A stretch of 20,051 nucleotides of DNA from Amoeboradix gromovi (lineage: Eukaryota; Sanchytriomycota; Sanchytriomycetes; Sanchytriales; Sanchytriaceae): NCBI GenBank assembly GCA_018985225.1, contig JADGIF010000101.1, positions 1-20,051 on the forward strand. Reading direction: 5' to 3'. The first letter of the stretch is position 1, and each line of letters starts with the position of its first letter. A model generated the notes under the pieces. It saw only the letters and a list, made by a program, of their open reading frames with translations. It was not told the origin of the DNA and did not search any database. Of this stretch, positions 1 through 9,390 are shown piece by piece. The translations under genes were made by a program, and so were the position numbers.

Positions 1-1056
1 TGATTTGGTATTTTCAAATTCATTTAGTTTTCTTTAATTCCAATACACTGCATCCATGACCAACGAATCTTTGAATTCACTGAATTTAATTAAAGTGGGA
101 CTACTATTAATCAATCCGCTCACATAAACAAAGCCATCAATGTAATACAATTTTTTGGATCTAAATGTTTCTAAGCCCTTCATTTCGAAAAGTAAAATCT
201 TTCTATCAAGGGTGCCGTTGCGATTTACCACATAAAGAGATGGATCAACCGGGCCACTCAATACTAAGAGCAGCTCAAGATTCTTGGGTTTTATTGTCTC
301 CTCAAAAGACAGTTGATTAAAAAGTATCTTCAAATGAGTGGTGTATCTATCCACCAGAGCAGATAGTATGTCGTCTTGTTTTCCTTTATTCTTTAGTTGT
401 TTAACCACAGGCTGTTCAAAATAAAGGGCATCAATTGATTTCGTCATTCCTTGTTCAACAACCCATTCAACAGCACCGTTGCTGTTTACAAAGCACATTG
501 CCCCACATTTCTTAATTGCTAAATAACCATTGGAGAGTTTAAAAGCTTTTTTAATTTCGCAATGGGATTTCATCTGGACAGTGCCGAATTTATAGCCATG
601 TGGAACAGATTCGACCATTAAATCAGAAGATTTAGAGAAGAATTGCAAATCCGATACCTTTGAACAGGAATGGGTACAAATATATTGTGCCTTGGATATT
701 TGAACTGATAATTTGTTATTTCTATTTTCCACTTGGAGGTTAGCACATCCGTTTTCTACAGGAATCGTGTATGGTGTAGAGTCAACACTTGAGCCTAGAA
801 TGACAAATTTTGGAGTACCGATGGCCCAAGAACCGTCTCGGTGAATGGCAGAATTACAGGCATCGTGCACATGCTGACGATTAACTAGGTTTCCTAGCTC
901 ATCATACCATGCTATCATATCAAGATGGGTTCTAAGCATTATCAATCTCTGAACTTGAACCGCGTCCTCTGGAACACCGGCTAATTGTATGGTAAAGCTA
1001 AAAACAAATGAGAGGAGCATGTTTAAAAAAATAGAATTAAAATAATTAGAACCCAT
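1..1056 (-). CDS. EMC1-like ER membrane complex subunit, N-terminal part (incomplete)
   Basis: Probable subunit 1 of the ER membrane protein complex, which inserts membrane proteins at the ER. ATG at 1056 gives MGSNYF; a second ATG at 1020 begins a clean signal peptide (MLLSFVFSFTIQLAG). The match rests on one block around residues 200-290: a Trp followed exactly 18 residues later by a Pro (W...E......P), as in the animal EMC1 propeller (WSREEAL...LP), then a helix DILSALVDRYTTHLKILF where EMC1 has its FLKRLSSQL helix, then a beta segment ending SLYVVNRNG. The N-terminal propeller is about 200 residues shorter than in animals. A TAA at 34-36 ends the frame, yet it stays open from there to base 1, and the EMC1 C-terminal domain and membrane anchor are not in the window. 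Homology is from memory of the family; alternative: another ER-lumenal propeller protein. Confidence 0.5.
32..46 (-). other. candidate 15-nt intron in the EMC1-like gene
   Basis: On the minus strand these 15 bases begin GTATTG and end AAAG. Removing them deletes the TAA at 34-36 and leaves the frame open to the window edge (next residues KLNEFENTKS). There is no convincing branch site, so a true stop or pseudogene is equally possible. Confidence 0.2.
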
Positions 1057-1276
1057 GGATGAGTATACCAAGGCAGTTAGAAAGAATAGGTTATATCGAT
1101 TAGCTTGCTGCAGAGATATTTTATATTCATATGATATTTACTACGAATATGAAATATGCTGCTATTCAAGTGACGCGATAAACTTGATTTGCTACACTAG
1201 ATCTTCTTGAGGTTGCTGTCATAAAATTGTGTAGTTTTTGTAAGCTGGACCACTGTGGCTTATTTAAAACTTTGAA
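1057..1276. promoter_or_regulatory. shared divergent upstream region
   Basis: About 220 bp lie between the divergently oriented EMC1-like and CYFIP starts, so both promoters must be here or overlap the genes. The only element I can point to is an AT-rich TATTTAAAA at 1261-1269, just ahead of the CYFIP ATG. Function is inferred from position alone. Confidence 0.3.
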
Positions 1277-4200
1277 ATGACCGATCAAGTAAATTTTTGG
1301 GAACTTTCCCAAATTGAATTAGAGGATCAACTAGCGCCATCAGAAATACCATGCGAACCTTAAACAATTGAACGTGTTCGCAGAGAAGAAGAGCATGAGC
1401 TGGACATTTTTAAAAGTGAAGTAAATGGAGAATATCAGCTAATTTTAAGTTTGAGAAAGTTATGTCAACTGGGCTTACCTTTCAAGGCGTTTTTATACGC
1501 GTACAGGTGTAGTGCGTTAAGCGTCCCTCAAGTGAAATCGCACGATCAAGAAAATAAAGGAGATTTATATCAGGTAACTTATGAGGTATTGAAGCCCCAA
1601 GTGGAAGAAATGAAGAAATTCATGCGATTTTGTTTAACAGTGGTGTCTACAATGAAGGACGTTGTGGAGAAGTCAACCAAGATGGACTCTTCACCAGATT
1701 TGATGAGAGAGATTGGAGTATGTCGAGATATGGTCTTAAGCTTGGACTGTCTAAAGAACATGAAGGCCTCTTTGAACAACGACTTTTCTTTGTACAAGAG
1801 ATGTCTCTCTAATCTTGGACCTATGGTGGGACAAGAAGAAATGATGGAGAACAATCAGCTATATTTTTTCTTGGGTAATAAGGATTCTTTTATGCTTGCA
1901 CTAAAAGAAGAGATCTTTAAAATACCTGGATTTGAGGATATTGTTATGGATGTCGCTAATGTACAAGTAGAGTGCTTGGAAAAGGGAGTCTACCTATCTC
2001 CAAGTGAAAAATACGTACTACTTAGATCCATTATCGCAGCGACTGTTGTTATCCATACGGACAGAAAGGAGAATCCTAAGGACTTTGCGCTCAAGATAAA
2101 GAGATTAAAAACAGACAAAATATTTAAAGAATTAAGAATTAACCAATTTATACCTTTATTCGGAGAGATGACCTTGCAAACTTCTCTATTATTCAAAAAG
2201 ACACTAATTGCTGATCAGTTTAAAGAAACTGTTGCAGATAACAATATAAATTTGCTCAGTCAATTAGAGAAGACCCAGTCTGATTTTCAAACTATTGCGA
2301 TGAAATTGAAGATTTTTATGAATGTGTATGACCATACAACAGCAGCCTCGACTCTCAATGCAGAAACATGTCCAACACGATGGTTGAAGGTCTAAAATTA
2401 GTGGTGGAGTGGAATTCTGTGATCTTAGAACACAACGCATCTAAAATTGTAAACCCTGCAGACCCTGAAAAGAACCAATGTCCACCTGATGCCAAGGAAT
2501 ACGAGAGAGCTGTAAGATGTAACTACAGTGATGCAGAGAAAGAAACTTTGATCCACTACATCTATATGGTAAAGACACTTAGTCAGTTGTTAAGTGAGGT
2601 CGAGTTGAAGTACTCTGATGTGATTCGTAAGACTGTCTATATTACTTACCAAGAATTTACCAGGAACACAGTGGACGGCTTGATTTCATTTGCTCAAAAA
2701 AAGAAGAAACAATACGCAAACATTTTATTTAGTATACAGAACTTGGGAAGCGATATATTAACTAGGGGACAAGCATACAGAACTGTAGGGCCTAGTAATA
2801 CACAGGTAGTCTTGACTCGAATGTTGGTACATAGATGTTTAGCAGAGAACAACAAGGTGCAAAGCGGTCTTTTTACTAAAAATTCTAATTTCTCAGATCT
2901 ACAAATGGAAGAAATTTAAGCATTTATTAACGCATCACACTTCTTCGAAGCCATGTTAGATTACAAGCACCATCTAAGATCAGCTTCAGATTTGTCAGCA
3001 TTATGGTTTAAAGAATTCTATTTGGAATTAAGTAAGGAAGTGCAATTCCCAATAGAGTGTTCGCTCCCATGGATTTTGATGAGCTTCATGCTTAATCATC
3101 CATCCCCAGAATATACAGAATTCCTTTGGGTTCCATTCTCGATATACAATGACGCGGCCCATGAAGCATTATATAATTTGAATTTAAGCTACTTATTTGA
3201 TGAAGTCGAAGCAGAAGCTAATTTAGTATTTGATCAGCTAATATTTAAATACTCTGAAATGGTATTTTCTCACTTCAAGACTAGATCTTCCAGAATGCTT
3301 ATTGAACAAGAAATCGAAATTCTAGATAAGCAAAAGCAGCAATCTGCCAATAAAAGATCTTTGGATCAAGCCGATTTGAAAGCATTTCATAGCTTGCATG
3401 AGTCTATATTGAAGCAGAACAGGTTTTACTTGTTGGGCAGATTTATTGACATTAGAAGAGTGATGGGTCAATGCATGAACCAGTACTTTAGGAAAGCATT
3501 GGAGGTGGCTATAAACAGATATGAATCAAGCGATTTAACATTTGCAGTACAATTGGGGTTTTTGATCAGATCCAATAGACTGGCACATAGATTAGCATCG
3601 GAGATATTACCGATTGATTCCTTCGATAACATGCTAAAAGAAGTGGATGAAAGCACTGTCTTAGGTAGCATGGGAGGTAGACTCCTATCCCACACATTTG
3701 CTGAGATAGTGAACGACATAATGCCTAATTATTGCTTCAGTACAGTAACCGAGAGATTTGTGAAATCGATAATGACCAAAAATAAACAAAGACCCAGCGC
3801 TAAAGCGCCTGTTATATACTTGTTTGGTACCAAAGCATTGAATTTGTACGTTAACAAGCAATTTGCTGGGTATAAAGGATTTGTAGGTGGCTCACCTCAT
3901 TTTGCAGCTATTTCAAAGATTATAGGCAAACGGCAAACCATTTCATTAATCACCGAGATTGGAAATGTTATTGTGCAGATTATGGAATCCCACATAACAC
4001 CATATATGAAAATACTAATTAAAGGCTTTCCTCAAATTAAACTTCCTTCAGTGGAATACAAGACACAGGGTGTCTACCAGTTTTTTATTTCAGCGCTAGC
4101 CCCATTGCTAAAATATCAAGATTTGCCTCTAGTCATGAGTGCATTCAAGGAAATAGGTAATGGGATTATATGCTGTAAACTATTGGAAGAATGCCTGGTA

Positions 4201-4914
4201 CTTTTTTTAACTAAGTCTGTTGATTCTGTACTTAAAGGTTTGGTAAACTTTGATAAAATAGACTCCAAAAAATTGAGCTTTGGTAACGAAATTTCTATGA
4301 GTCCTAAAGATATTGATGACATAGCTATTTCATCCTTGAAAGGAGCAAAGGATTTAAACTTGAGTGCAAAAAGATTAAGTATATTGACTAGTAAGCAGAA
4401 ATTATCGGTACTGCCAACTATATATATTAAAATAAAGGATGCAATCGAGAAGACTACATTGGAATGTAGCCCTTTATTGATAAAAACAGCGGGAATGACA
4501 AAATTTGACGTTCCAAATGACTTTGCCCATATTTGGTGCTTTATTGAATTTGTGTATGCCTTACCAGCGATAGGGCAAACAATGGCCCATCGCCAAATCA
4601 GTGGGGATGGCGTAGTATGGGCTGGATGCACATTAATGAAATTGTTGGGATATTCTGAGAAGCATGCTATTTGTTCATTTTTGACACATTTATCGTACAC
4701 ACGAAGTATAGAGATACACAAAGATGAGATATCCCAACTACCGGATGAGACGGAGGGTATTGTAAGTATGAGCAATTATGTCAAGAACATAAATGATGAG
4801 ATCTATAGATTCCTGGATCTAAATATTGCCGAACCAGAAATTAAAGGAAACGTTTATGCATTGCCGGAAAAACGAAACTTTGATCAGGGAGTTGACAAGG
4901 TAAATAAATATTGA
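1277..4914 (+). CDS. CYFIP: CYFIP/Sra-1/PIR121 homologue (WAVE regulatory complex), frame interrupted
   Basis: Homologue of CYFIP, the Rac1-binding scaffold of the WAVE/SCAR complex that switches on Arp2/3 actin branching. Three frame segments give one collinear protein of roughly 1,200 residues, near the family length of about 1,250. Landmarks in order: N-terminal ELEDQLAPSEIPCEP (animal LLEELPLPDQQPCIEP); LYAYR...VPQVK; LKNMKASLNNDFSLYKR; YLSPSEKYVLL; CPPDAKEYERAVRCNY; AVGPSNTQ-like TVGPSNTQ; DLSALWFKEFYLEL; FDEVEAEANLVFDQ; LLGRFIDIRRVM; NYCF...RFV; GDGVVWAGC; C-terminal NDEIYRFLD. The start is ATG 1277, in frame with the homology. Interruptions: TAA at 1361-1363, a frame change near 2326-2367 and TAA at 2917-2919. 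No ATG exists between the first TAA and 1587, so the N-terminal third cannot be made from a later start. Either short introns, recoding, sequence error or pseudogene decay. Family identity is secure; intactness is not. Confidence 0.88.
1361..1363 (+). other. in-frame TAA in CYFIP N-terminus
   Basis: TAA sits between two stretches that both match CYFIP in the same frame: PCEP before it and, about 40 residues after it, LYAYRCSALSVPQVK. The only nearby GT upstream is at 1289 (GTAAAT); a 105- or 111-nt intron from there to 1393 or 1399 would keep the frame but would delete the conserved ELEDQLAPSEIPCEP segment and end in a purine-rich stretch without a branch site. Confidence 0.7.
2326..2363 (+). 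other. candidate short intron (17, 20 or 38 nt) in CYFIP
   Basis: The CYFIP reading frame moves from one phase to another here. A 5' site GTATGA at 2326 can be paired with AG ending at 2342, 2345 or 2363 (17, 20 or 38 nt); each restores the frame, joining KIFMNV to the segment leading to MVEGLKLVVEW. A simple one-base deletion is the alternative. The homologous region in animals is variable in length, so alignment does not choose between them. Confidence 0.45.
2917..2919 (+). other. in-frame TAA in CYFIP centre
   Basis: TAA lies in QMEEI-stop-AFINASHFF, within a stretch that aligns without gaps to animal CYFIP (DIEKFHRESFF) up to DLSALWF. The stop falls where animals have Glu. The only intron that would remove it is 54 nt, 2867-2920 (GTCTTT...TTTAAG), which skips a better CAG at 2894-2896 and shortens the protein. 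Confidence 0.7.
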
Positions 4915-4966
4915 TTTTTAACTTTAATGTGATAAAACCATTCATCTTGAGGCATCAAAAGGATAG

Positions 4967-5155
4967 AGGCATTTTTATTGCCCAGTGTCGATACGTCTAT
5001 CAATAGTAGAATTGGATGGTAGAGACTATGCTTTCACGCAACCTATGGTTGGAACTTTCTGTGCTAATGGCTTCATTGGCCTATTAAATAACATGCCAAC
5101 TCATGTAGTTGGGCCAAACAGCCATGCTCAAGTACTAAAAAAGAAACCAACGTAA
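4967..5155 (+). CDS. small unassigned frame, 62 codons, no early ATG
   Basis: Open from a TAG at 4964 to TAA at 5153. The first in-frame ATG is 5045, but protein-like sequence precedes it (SIRLSIVELDGRDYAF), then MVGTFCANGFIGLL, MPTHVVGPNSH and a KKKPT end. A first exon upstream, or the 3' splice site TTGCCCAG ending at 4985, could supply a start. The spacing ELDG...GFIGLL...MPTHVVG...KKKP faintly recalls the start of the Ctf8 cohesion/clamp-loader family, but too weakly to name it. It sits between CYFIP and the LRR gene on the same strand, and may be non-coding. Confidence 0.25.
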   Translation, partial: RHFYCPVSIRLSIVELDGRDYAFTQPMVGTFCANGFIGLLNNMPTHVVGPNSHAQVLKKKPT

Positions 5156-5163
5156 TTTCTAGC

Positions 5164-6696
5164 ATGCTCCAATTCATCCCTTTCATCTTCTCAGTGTCTA
5201 TGGATTGTCCAAATGTGATAAAATTAGCAAAAGGAATGAATCTTCATGTCAAGCAACCCAGTACAATGAGCGCCATAAACACAGATTGCTGTGGTGTTGG
5301 AACCGGAGTAGTGTGTACTAGTGGACGTGTAAACAAAATTGACTGGAGTTCAAAAAATTTGAATGGAAATTTTGACGGCTCATTACTTACGTCAATGACT
5401 ATGATAGATTCTTTGGTGTTCAATTACAATCTGTTAACAGGTGGGATACCAGCATCTTATCCCTTGGCATTAAAATATTTAGTATTGGACAACAACAAGT
5501 TCAATGGGTCTCTTCCGACATCCTATCCTGCCCAGTTGACTAACTTTATAGTGACCAACAACGATATGACAGGCTCAATACCTTCAAACATACGTGCATC
5601 CAATGAGATATCTTTGAGCAACAATTTGTTTACAGGCCCTATTCCGGTTTTACCTTCTGGGCTGGTACGCTTCTTCGCAGGTGGTAACCAGTTGACTGGA
5701 AAATTGCCATCGTTTCCGACTTCCTTGCAAGTCCTGTATTTGGGCACTAGCAACAATGGTAACAGACTTACTGGTACTATCGCTTTAAATAAACCAACCG
5801 AGTTGTACGCTGTGGGGAACTATATTACAGACGTAATAATTACAGATAAAACTGCATTAACTAGCTGTGACTTGTCAGATAATCCGTTACTTGGGAGCCC
5901 TCATATATCTGCATTGACAACGTGCACAATGACAGGCATATATTATACTACAACTGTTCAACTGCTACAAAGCACTTCAGCTGTGTTATCTAAATATCTC
6001 ACCATAACTAGTTCGCTGTTTACTTCAGGTTCATATTTAACTACTTCGGCCTCAATTCTACCTTCAATCTCAAAAACGTCAAGTGCACCATTGACATCGG
6101 ATACAGTTGTAACTGGGTCTTATAGTTCTATGATGAGCAATCTGGAAACACCATTGACATCGAATGTAGCTTTTTCCTCTGGACAGAATCATGACTCAAT
6201 ATCTGCGGCATCTCTTTCGCATTTCCAAAACCGTTCTCAGGAAAAACATTCATCATCAATGAATGTAGTTGAAATATCATCGCAATCAATAACATCTGTT
6301 CCAGCCAGTTCAGTTAATAGCCCACATACTTTATCGTTACTTGAGCTAATTAGTTCAAAATTTCAAACAAGTACTGAGAGCCTAGTTCTGTTAGAGAATG
6401 ATCACATTAGCCTGAAAACAAATAGTATTAATTCCCTCAGAGATACTATTAAAACCAGTTACCTTTCACATCAGGCAAGAACATATAGCGCCATCACTTA
6501 TGAAAATGAAGCTCCAATTTCTTCTGGAATCAAGTTTAGCAATACCTATAGATCCCAAATATTGAAGATTGTTTTGCATTCATTGTTAAATTCTATGGTG
6601 TTCATATATATTGCTCAAAATATTCCATTGAAGCGGTACTTCAAAACGCACGAAAGAAGAATACCTAAAAACAGAAATGTTTTGTCGTCATTATAA
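5164..6696 (+). CDS. secreted or membrane-anchored leucine-rich-repeat protein with Ser/Thr stalk
   Basis: 510 residues. A short hydrophobic leader (MLQFIPFIFSVSM) is followed by a Cys-containing cap (DCPN...TDCCGVGTGVVC) and the plant-type entry DWSSKNLNGNF, as in extracellular LRR proteins. About seven repeats of the LTGxIP class follow at roughly residues 70-235 (LTGGIPASYP, FNGSLPTSYP, MTGSIPSN, FTGPIPVLP, LTGKLPSFP, LTGTIALN). Residues about 260-440 are very rich in Ser and Thr, consistent with a glycosylated stalk. Near 463-484 a moderately hydrophobic segment (ILKIVLHSLLNSMVFIYIA) precedes a short basic tail, suggesting a type I membrane protein. Proteins of this layout are common on surfaces of zoosporic fungi and oomycetes; ligand unknown. 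The frame is uninterrupted and the start ATG is the first in frame after a stop. Confidence 0.8.
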   Translation: MLQFIPFIFSVSMDCPNVIKLAKGMNLHVKQPSTMSAINTDCCGVGTGVVCTSGRVNKIDWSSKNLNGNFDGSLLTSMTMIDSLVFNYNLLTGGIPASYPLALKYLVLDNNKFNGSLPTSYPAQLTNFIVTNNDMTGSIPSNIRASNEISLSNNLFTGPIPVLPSGLVRFFAGGNQLTGKLPSFPTSLQVLYLGTSNNGNRLTGTIALNKPTELYAVGNYITDVIITDKTALTSCDLSDNPLLGSPHISALTTCTMTGIYYTTTVQLLQSTSAVLSKYLTITSSLFTSGSYLTTSASILPSISKTSSAPLTSDTVVTGSYSSMMSNLETPLTSNVAFSSGQNHDSISAASLSHFQNRSQEKHSSSMNVVEISSQSITSVPASSVNSPHTLSLLELISSKFQTSTESLVLLENDHISLKTNSINSLRDTIKTSYLSHQARTYSAITYENEAPISSGIKFSNTYRSQILKIVLHSLLNSMVFIYIAQNIPLKRYFKTHERRIPKNRNVLSSL

Positions 6697-7157
6697 ATCG
6701 GTAAATGGAACTTCTTGTTTGGAATAGAGCAGTTTCCTCTTCTGTTATTCTTGTAGCTACCATCTCCATAATAAATCACCTTTTTATCCCGTTCTTTTAC
6801 TTTTTTATAACTCATTTCTGTCATCATACTTCATGCTGGCTTGATAGGTATAATTGCACATGGATCGTGCCTCCCATTTTAAGAGTGGTTTGTCCTCGTC
6901 ATCAGCGGAATTGCGCTTTCTTTTCATGTTTTGTAAGTGGCAATCCTCTTCTTTCAACTCTGACTGAATTGTATTTGAAATCATAAGTCAATAGCTACCG
7001 TACAAATCTAAAATAAAGACTGGATGAAAGGGCAAAAGAATAGCTATACAGACTATTTATTTTTAAAATTTTGATACATTCTGCCTTGTCTAGTTTTTAC
7101 TGAGCATGTCTCAGGTGTTTTGTTGCGAATTTGTATATCTTTTGAGATTGACGTGAA
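6697..7157. other. gap between convergent LRR gene and RPB1 fragment
   Basis: About 460 bp. It must hold the 3' ends of both flanking genes. It is far too short for the missing C-terminal half of RPB1, and none of the frames I read here resembles RPB1. The one frame of note is listed at 6805-6984. Confidence 0.5.
6805..6984 (-). CDS. small hypothetical protein, 59 aa
   Basis: Frame from ATG 6984 to TAA 6805. The composition is protein-like and charged: QSELKEEDCHLQN, then a basic-acidic patch MKRKRNSADDEDKPLLKWEA that could be a nuclear signal, then YQASMKYDDRNEL. No family recognised. It lies just beyond the 3' end of the RPB1 fragment on the same strand. The opposite strand is also open here, which is probably a shadow. 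Length alone does not prove coding. Confidence 0.3.
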   Translation of the reverse strand: MISNTIQSELKEEDCHLQNMKRKRNSADDEDKPLLKWEARSMCNYTYQASMKYDDRNEL

Positions 7158-9390
7158 TTATCTGGGGTATTCCAATACTTTAAATAATATAAATACAGAA
7201 TGCCATTTCCATATTAATCTACGGAGATGCACCGGCAACGGCCACTGATTCTGGCCGCTGGTGAAAACGAATGTTCGAAGTAATTTATAATCTGTTTCTA
7301 GTTGAGTGTACTCTTCTTGTAACAATTCCTGCTCCATAGGACTTGCCATTATGGCGTCGTGGGTAGTCTGACACTGTCCAATTAGAAGTCCTCTATACTT
7401 GTATTTAAGCTCAAATTGTTCGTAATTCATTCTTATGCAATCTATAGACTGCTTCTCTACTTTTAAGGCATCTAAACCATCTTCGCCATAAATAAATTCG
7501 ATTACATCACCCAAAGAATTCCTAACAGTACCATCATTTTTAACCATTACATCCTCTAAAGCTTTAACTAACCTACGCTGAATATAACCAGTTTCAGCAG
7601 TTTTGACTGCAGTATCAATAAGTCCTTCTCTGCCACCCATAGCGTGAAAGTAAAATTCGCTAGGTGTCACTCCTCTTAAATAGCTATTCTCTACAAACCC
7701 TCTAGCATCTGGACTATTATCATCCTTTGTAAAGTGGGGCAGCGCTCTATACCTAAATCCAAAAGATATACGTTTACCCTCAACATTCTGTTGGCCTGCA
7801 ACCGCACTCATTTGAGATATGTTGATAAAACTACCCTTACTTCCGGCTACTACCATTTGCTTAACGTTGTTATGATCTTTCAATGCAGACTGGGCTAGCT
7901 TACCCGTCAAATCTCTACACGCATTCAACTCTTTATTAACATCTGCTTCGAATGATTCTCTTAGTGTCATACCTGGCTTTTGCGTTAAGTTACCTAATTG
8001 AGCTTCATGAATGATAATATCAACATTGTCTTTACTGGTCGCAATTTGATTATTAATACGCATCATAGTTTGGGTATCAACAATTGTATCTCCTATTCCT
8101 ATACTGAATCCATCGTGTAGTAGCCAATGATTCACGATTGTTTGACAACCATTGAGAAAAAGTTTAGCATCTTCGGTACCGCATTCATTAACTATTACGT
8201 GGATTAAACCACCTGCACTAGTTCCCACTGTCTTTTTGCAAATAATACCGCTTAGCAATACCCCATTTTGTATGAATACCCTGGTATCGCCAACGGAGCA
8301 CTCGCTGTGTTCATTGTCAGGATGCTGGCTGTGAAGCGTAGTTAAATTAATCTGCTTTGGGATTATTAGTGATATTATCTGCTTACCACTCCATAAAGGC
8401 ACTGGTTTTAGGATACAAGGCAAAGGAACATTACCGTCCCAGTTGGGAACCCACATCAATATATTGTGCACAAAAGCCTTGTCCATGAACGTATCTCTCA
8501 ATGACATTTTTCGAATACCACATAGAGTATCCTGGACAATACCCATACATGGTCTATTGCTTTGTGGTGTAATAATCTGCTTCGGCACCATACACAGTTG
8601 TTCAATCTCTGCACGAGCACCAAGAGACTGTGGAACGTGCATGTTCATTTCATCACCGTCAAAATCAGCATTGTATGGCGAAGTGACTGACAGATTCAGT
8701 CTAAATGTACTACCAGAAGGCATGACCTTAACTTTATGACCCATCATACTCATTTTGTGCAGACTAGGTTGCCTATTAAATATAACAACATCTCCATCTG
8801 TTAGATGCCTCTCAATGATGTATCCATACTGCAATATAATATCACCACTGTTACGAGTATATCTTAAATCTATACGCTCGCCAGTGTCTTTAATAACATA
8901 GCTGGCACCCGGATGATTCTGAGGACCCTTCCTGACAAGCTCTTGAAGTTTGTCAATGTTGTAACTCATAACTAGTTCAGGGAAAGTTAAATTTTTGGCT
9001 ATAGACAATGGAACTCCCACCTCGTCAATACTGAGATTAGGATCACCAGTTATGACTGTACGTGCACTAAAGTCAACACGCTTGCCCATCAAGTTACCGC
9101 GTAATCTACCTTCTTTATCTTTCAACCTAGCCCGAATAGACTTAAGTGGTCTACCAGATTTCTGCAATGCTTGAGGCTGACCGCTGATGTCATTATCCAT
9201 ATAAGTTGCAACATGGTACTGCAGTAACTGGATAAATTCCAGTACAACATGATTAGGAGCACCTTCGGATTCACATTTCTTCAAGTTGTCATTCGCCTTG
9301 ATAATATCGGCAAGTTTATGAGTCAAGTCATCCTCACCTCTACCCATATCCATAGTAATAGAAGGCCTGACTTGGAGGATATAGGACTGG
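7158..9390 (-). pseudogene. RPB1: RNA polymerase II largest subunit, central fragment only
   Basis: Very strong match to the middle of RPB1, the catalytic subunit of RNA polymerase [50 protein letters not shown], the Mg-binding NADFDGD (D230, D232, D234 counting from ATG 9353), [31 protein letters not shown], and the bridge helix about residues 564-600 ([18 protein letters not shown]). The match starts with PVLYPP at 9390, shifts by one base at 9372, and runs from VRPSI (9371) to [11 protein letters not shown] near 7215. This corresponds to roughly yeast residues 320-915. Missing: zinc-binding N-terminus and clamp, trigger loop, jaw, foot, and heptad CTD. 731 codons from ATG 9353 are free of stops, so the copy is young, still selected, or the locus is misassembled. 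It cannot be a complete polymerase subunit as it stands. Confidence 0.9.

Noticed and set aside
1361-2919. Genome-wide reassignment of TAA to a sense codon
   Set aside because: SERINC ends with its conserved C-terminus exactly at TAA and the RING gene ends at TAATAA, so TAA works as a normal stop in this DNA.
6088-6165. Repeated 13-mer ACCATTGACATCG in the LRR gene stalk
   Set aside because: Only two short copies in Ser/Thr-rich coding sequence; expected from low-complexity evolution.
6705-6986. 93-aa plus-strand hydrophobic frame
   Set aside because: Its composition is not convincing and it lies opposite a more protein-like minus-strand frame (6805-6984).
7158-9390. RPB1 fragment as a viral or prokaryotic polymerase gene
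   Set aside because: Residues throughout match eukaryotic Pol II rather than Pol I, Pol III, archaeal or bacterial subunits, and the flanking genes are ordinary nuclear genes; a viral origin has no support from neighbours.
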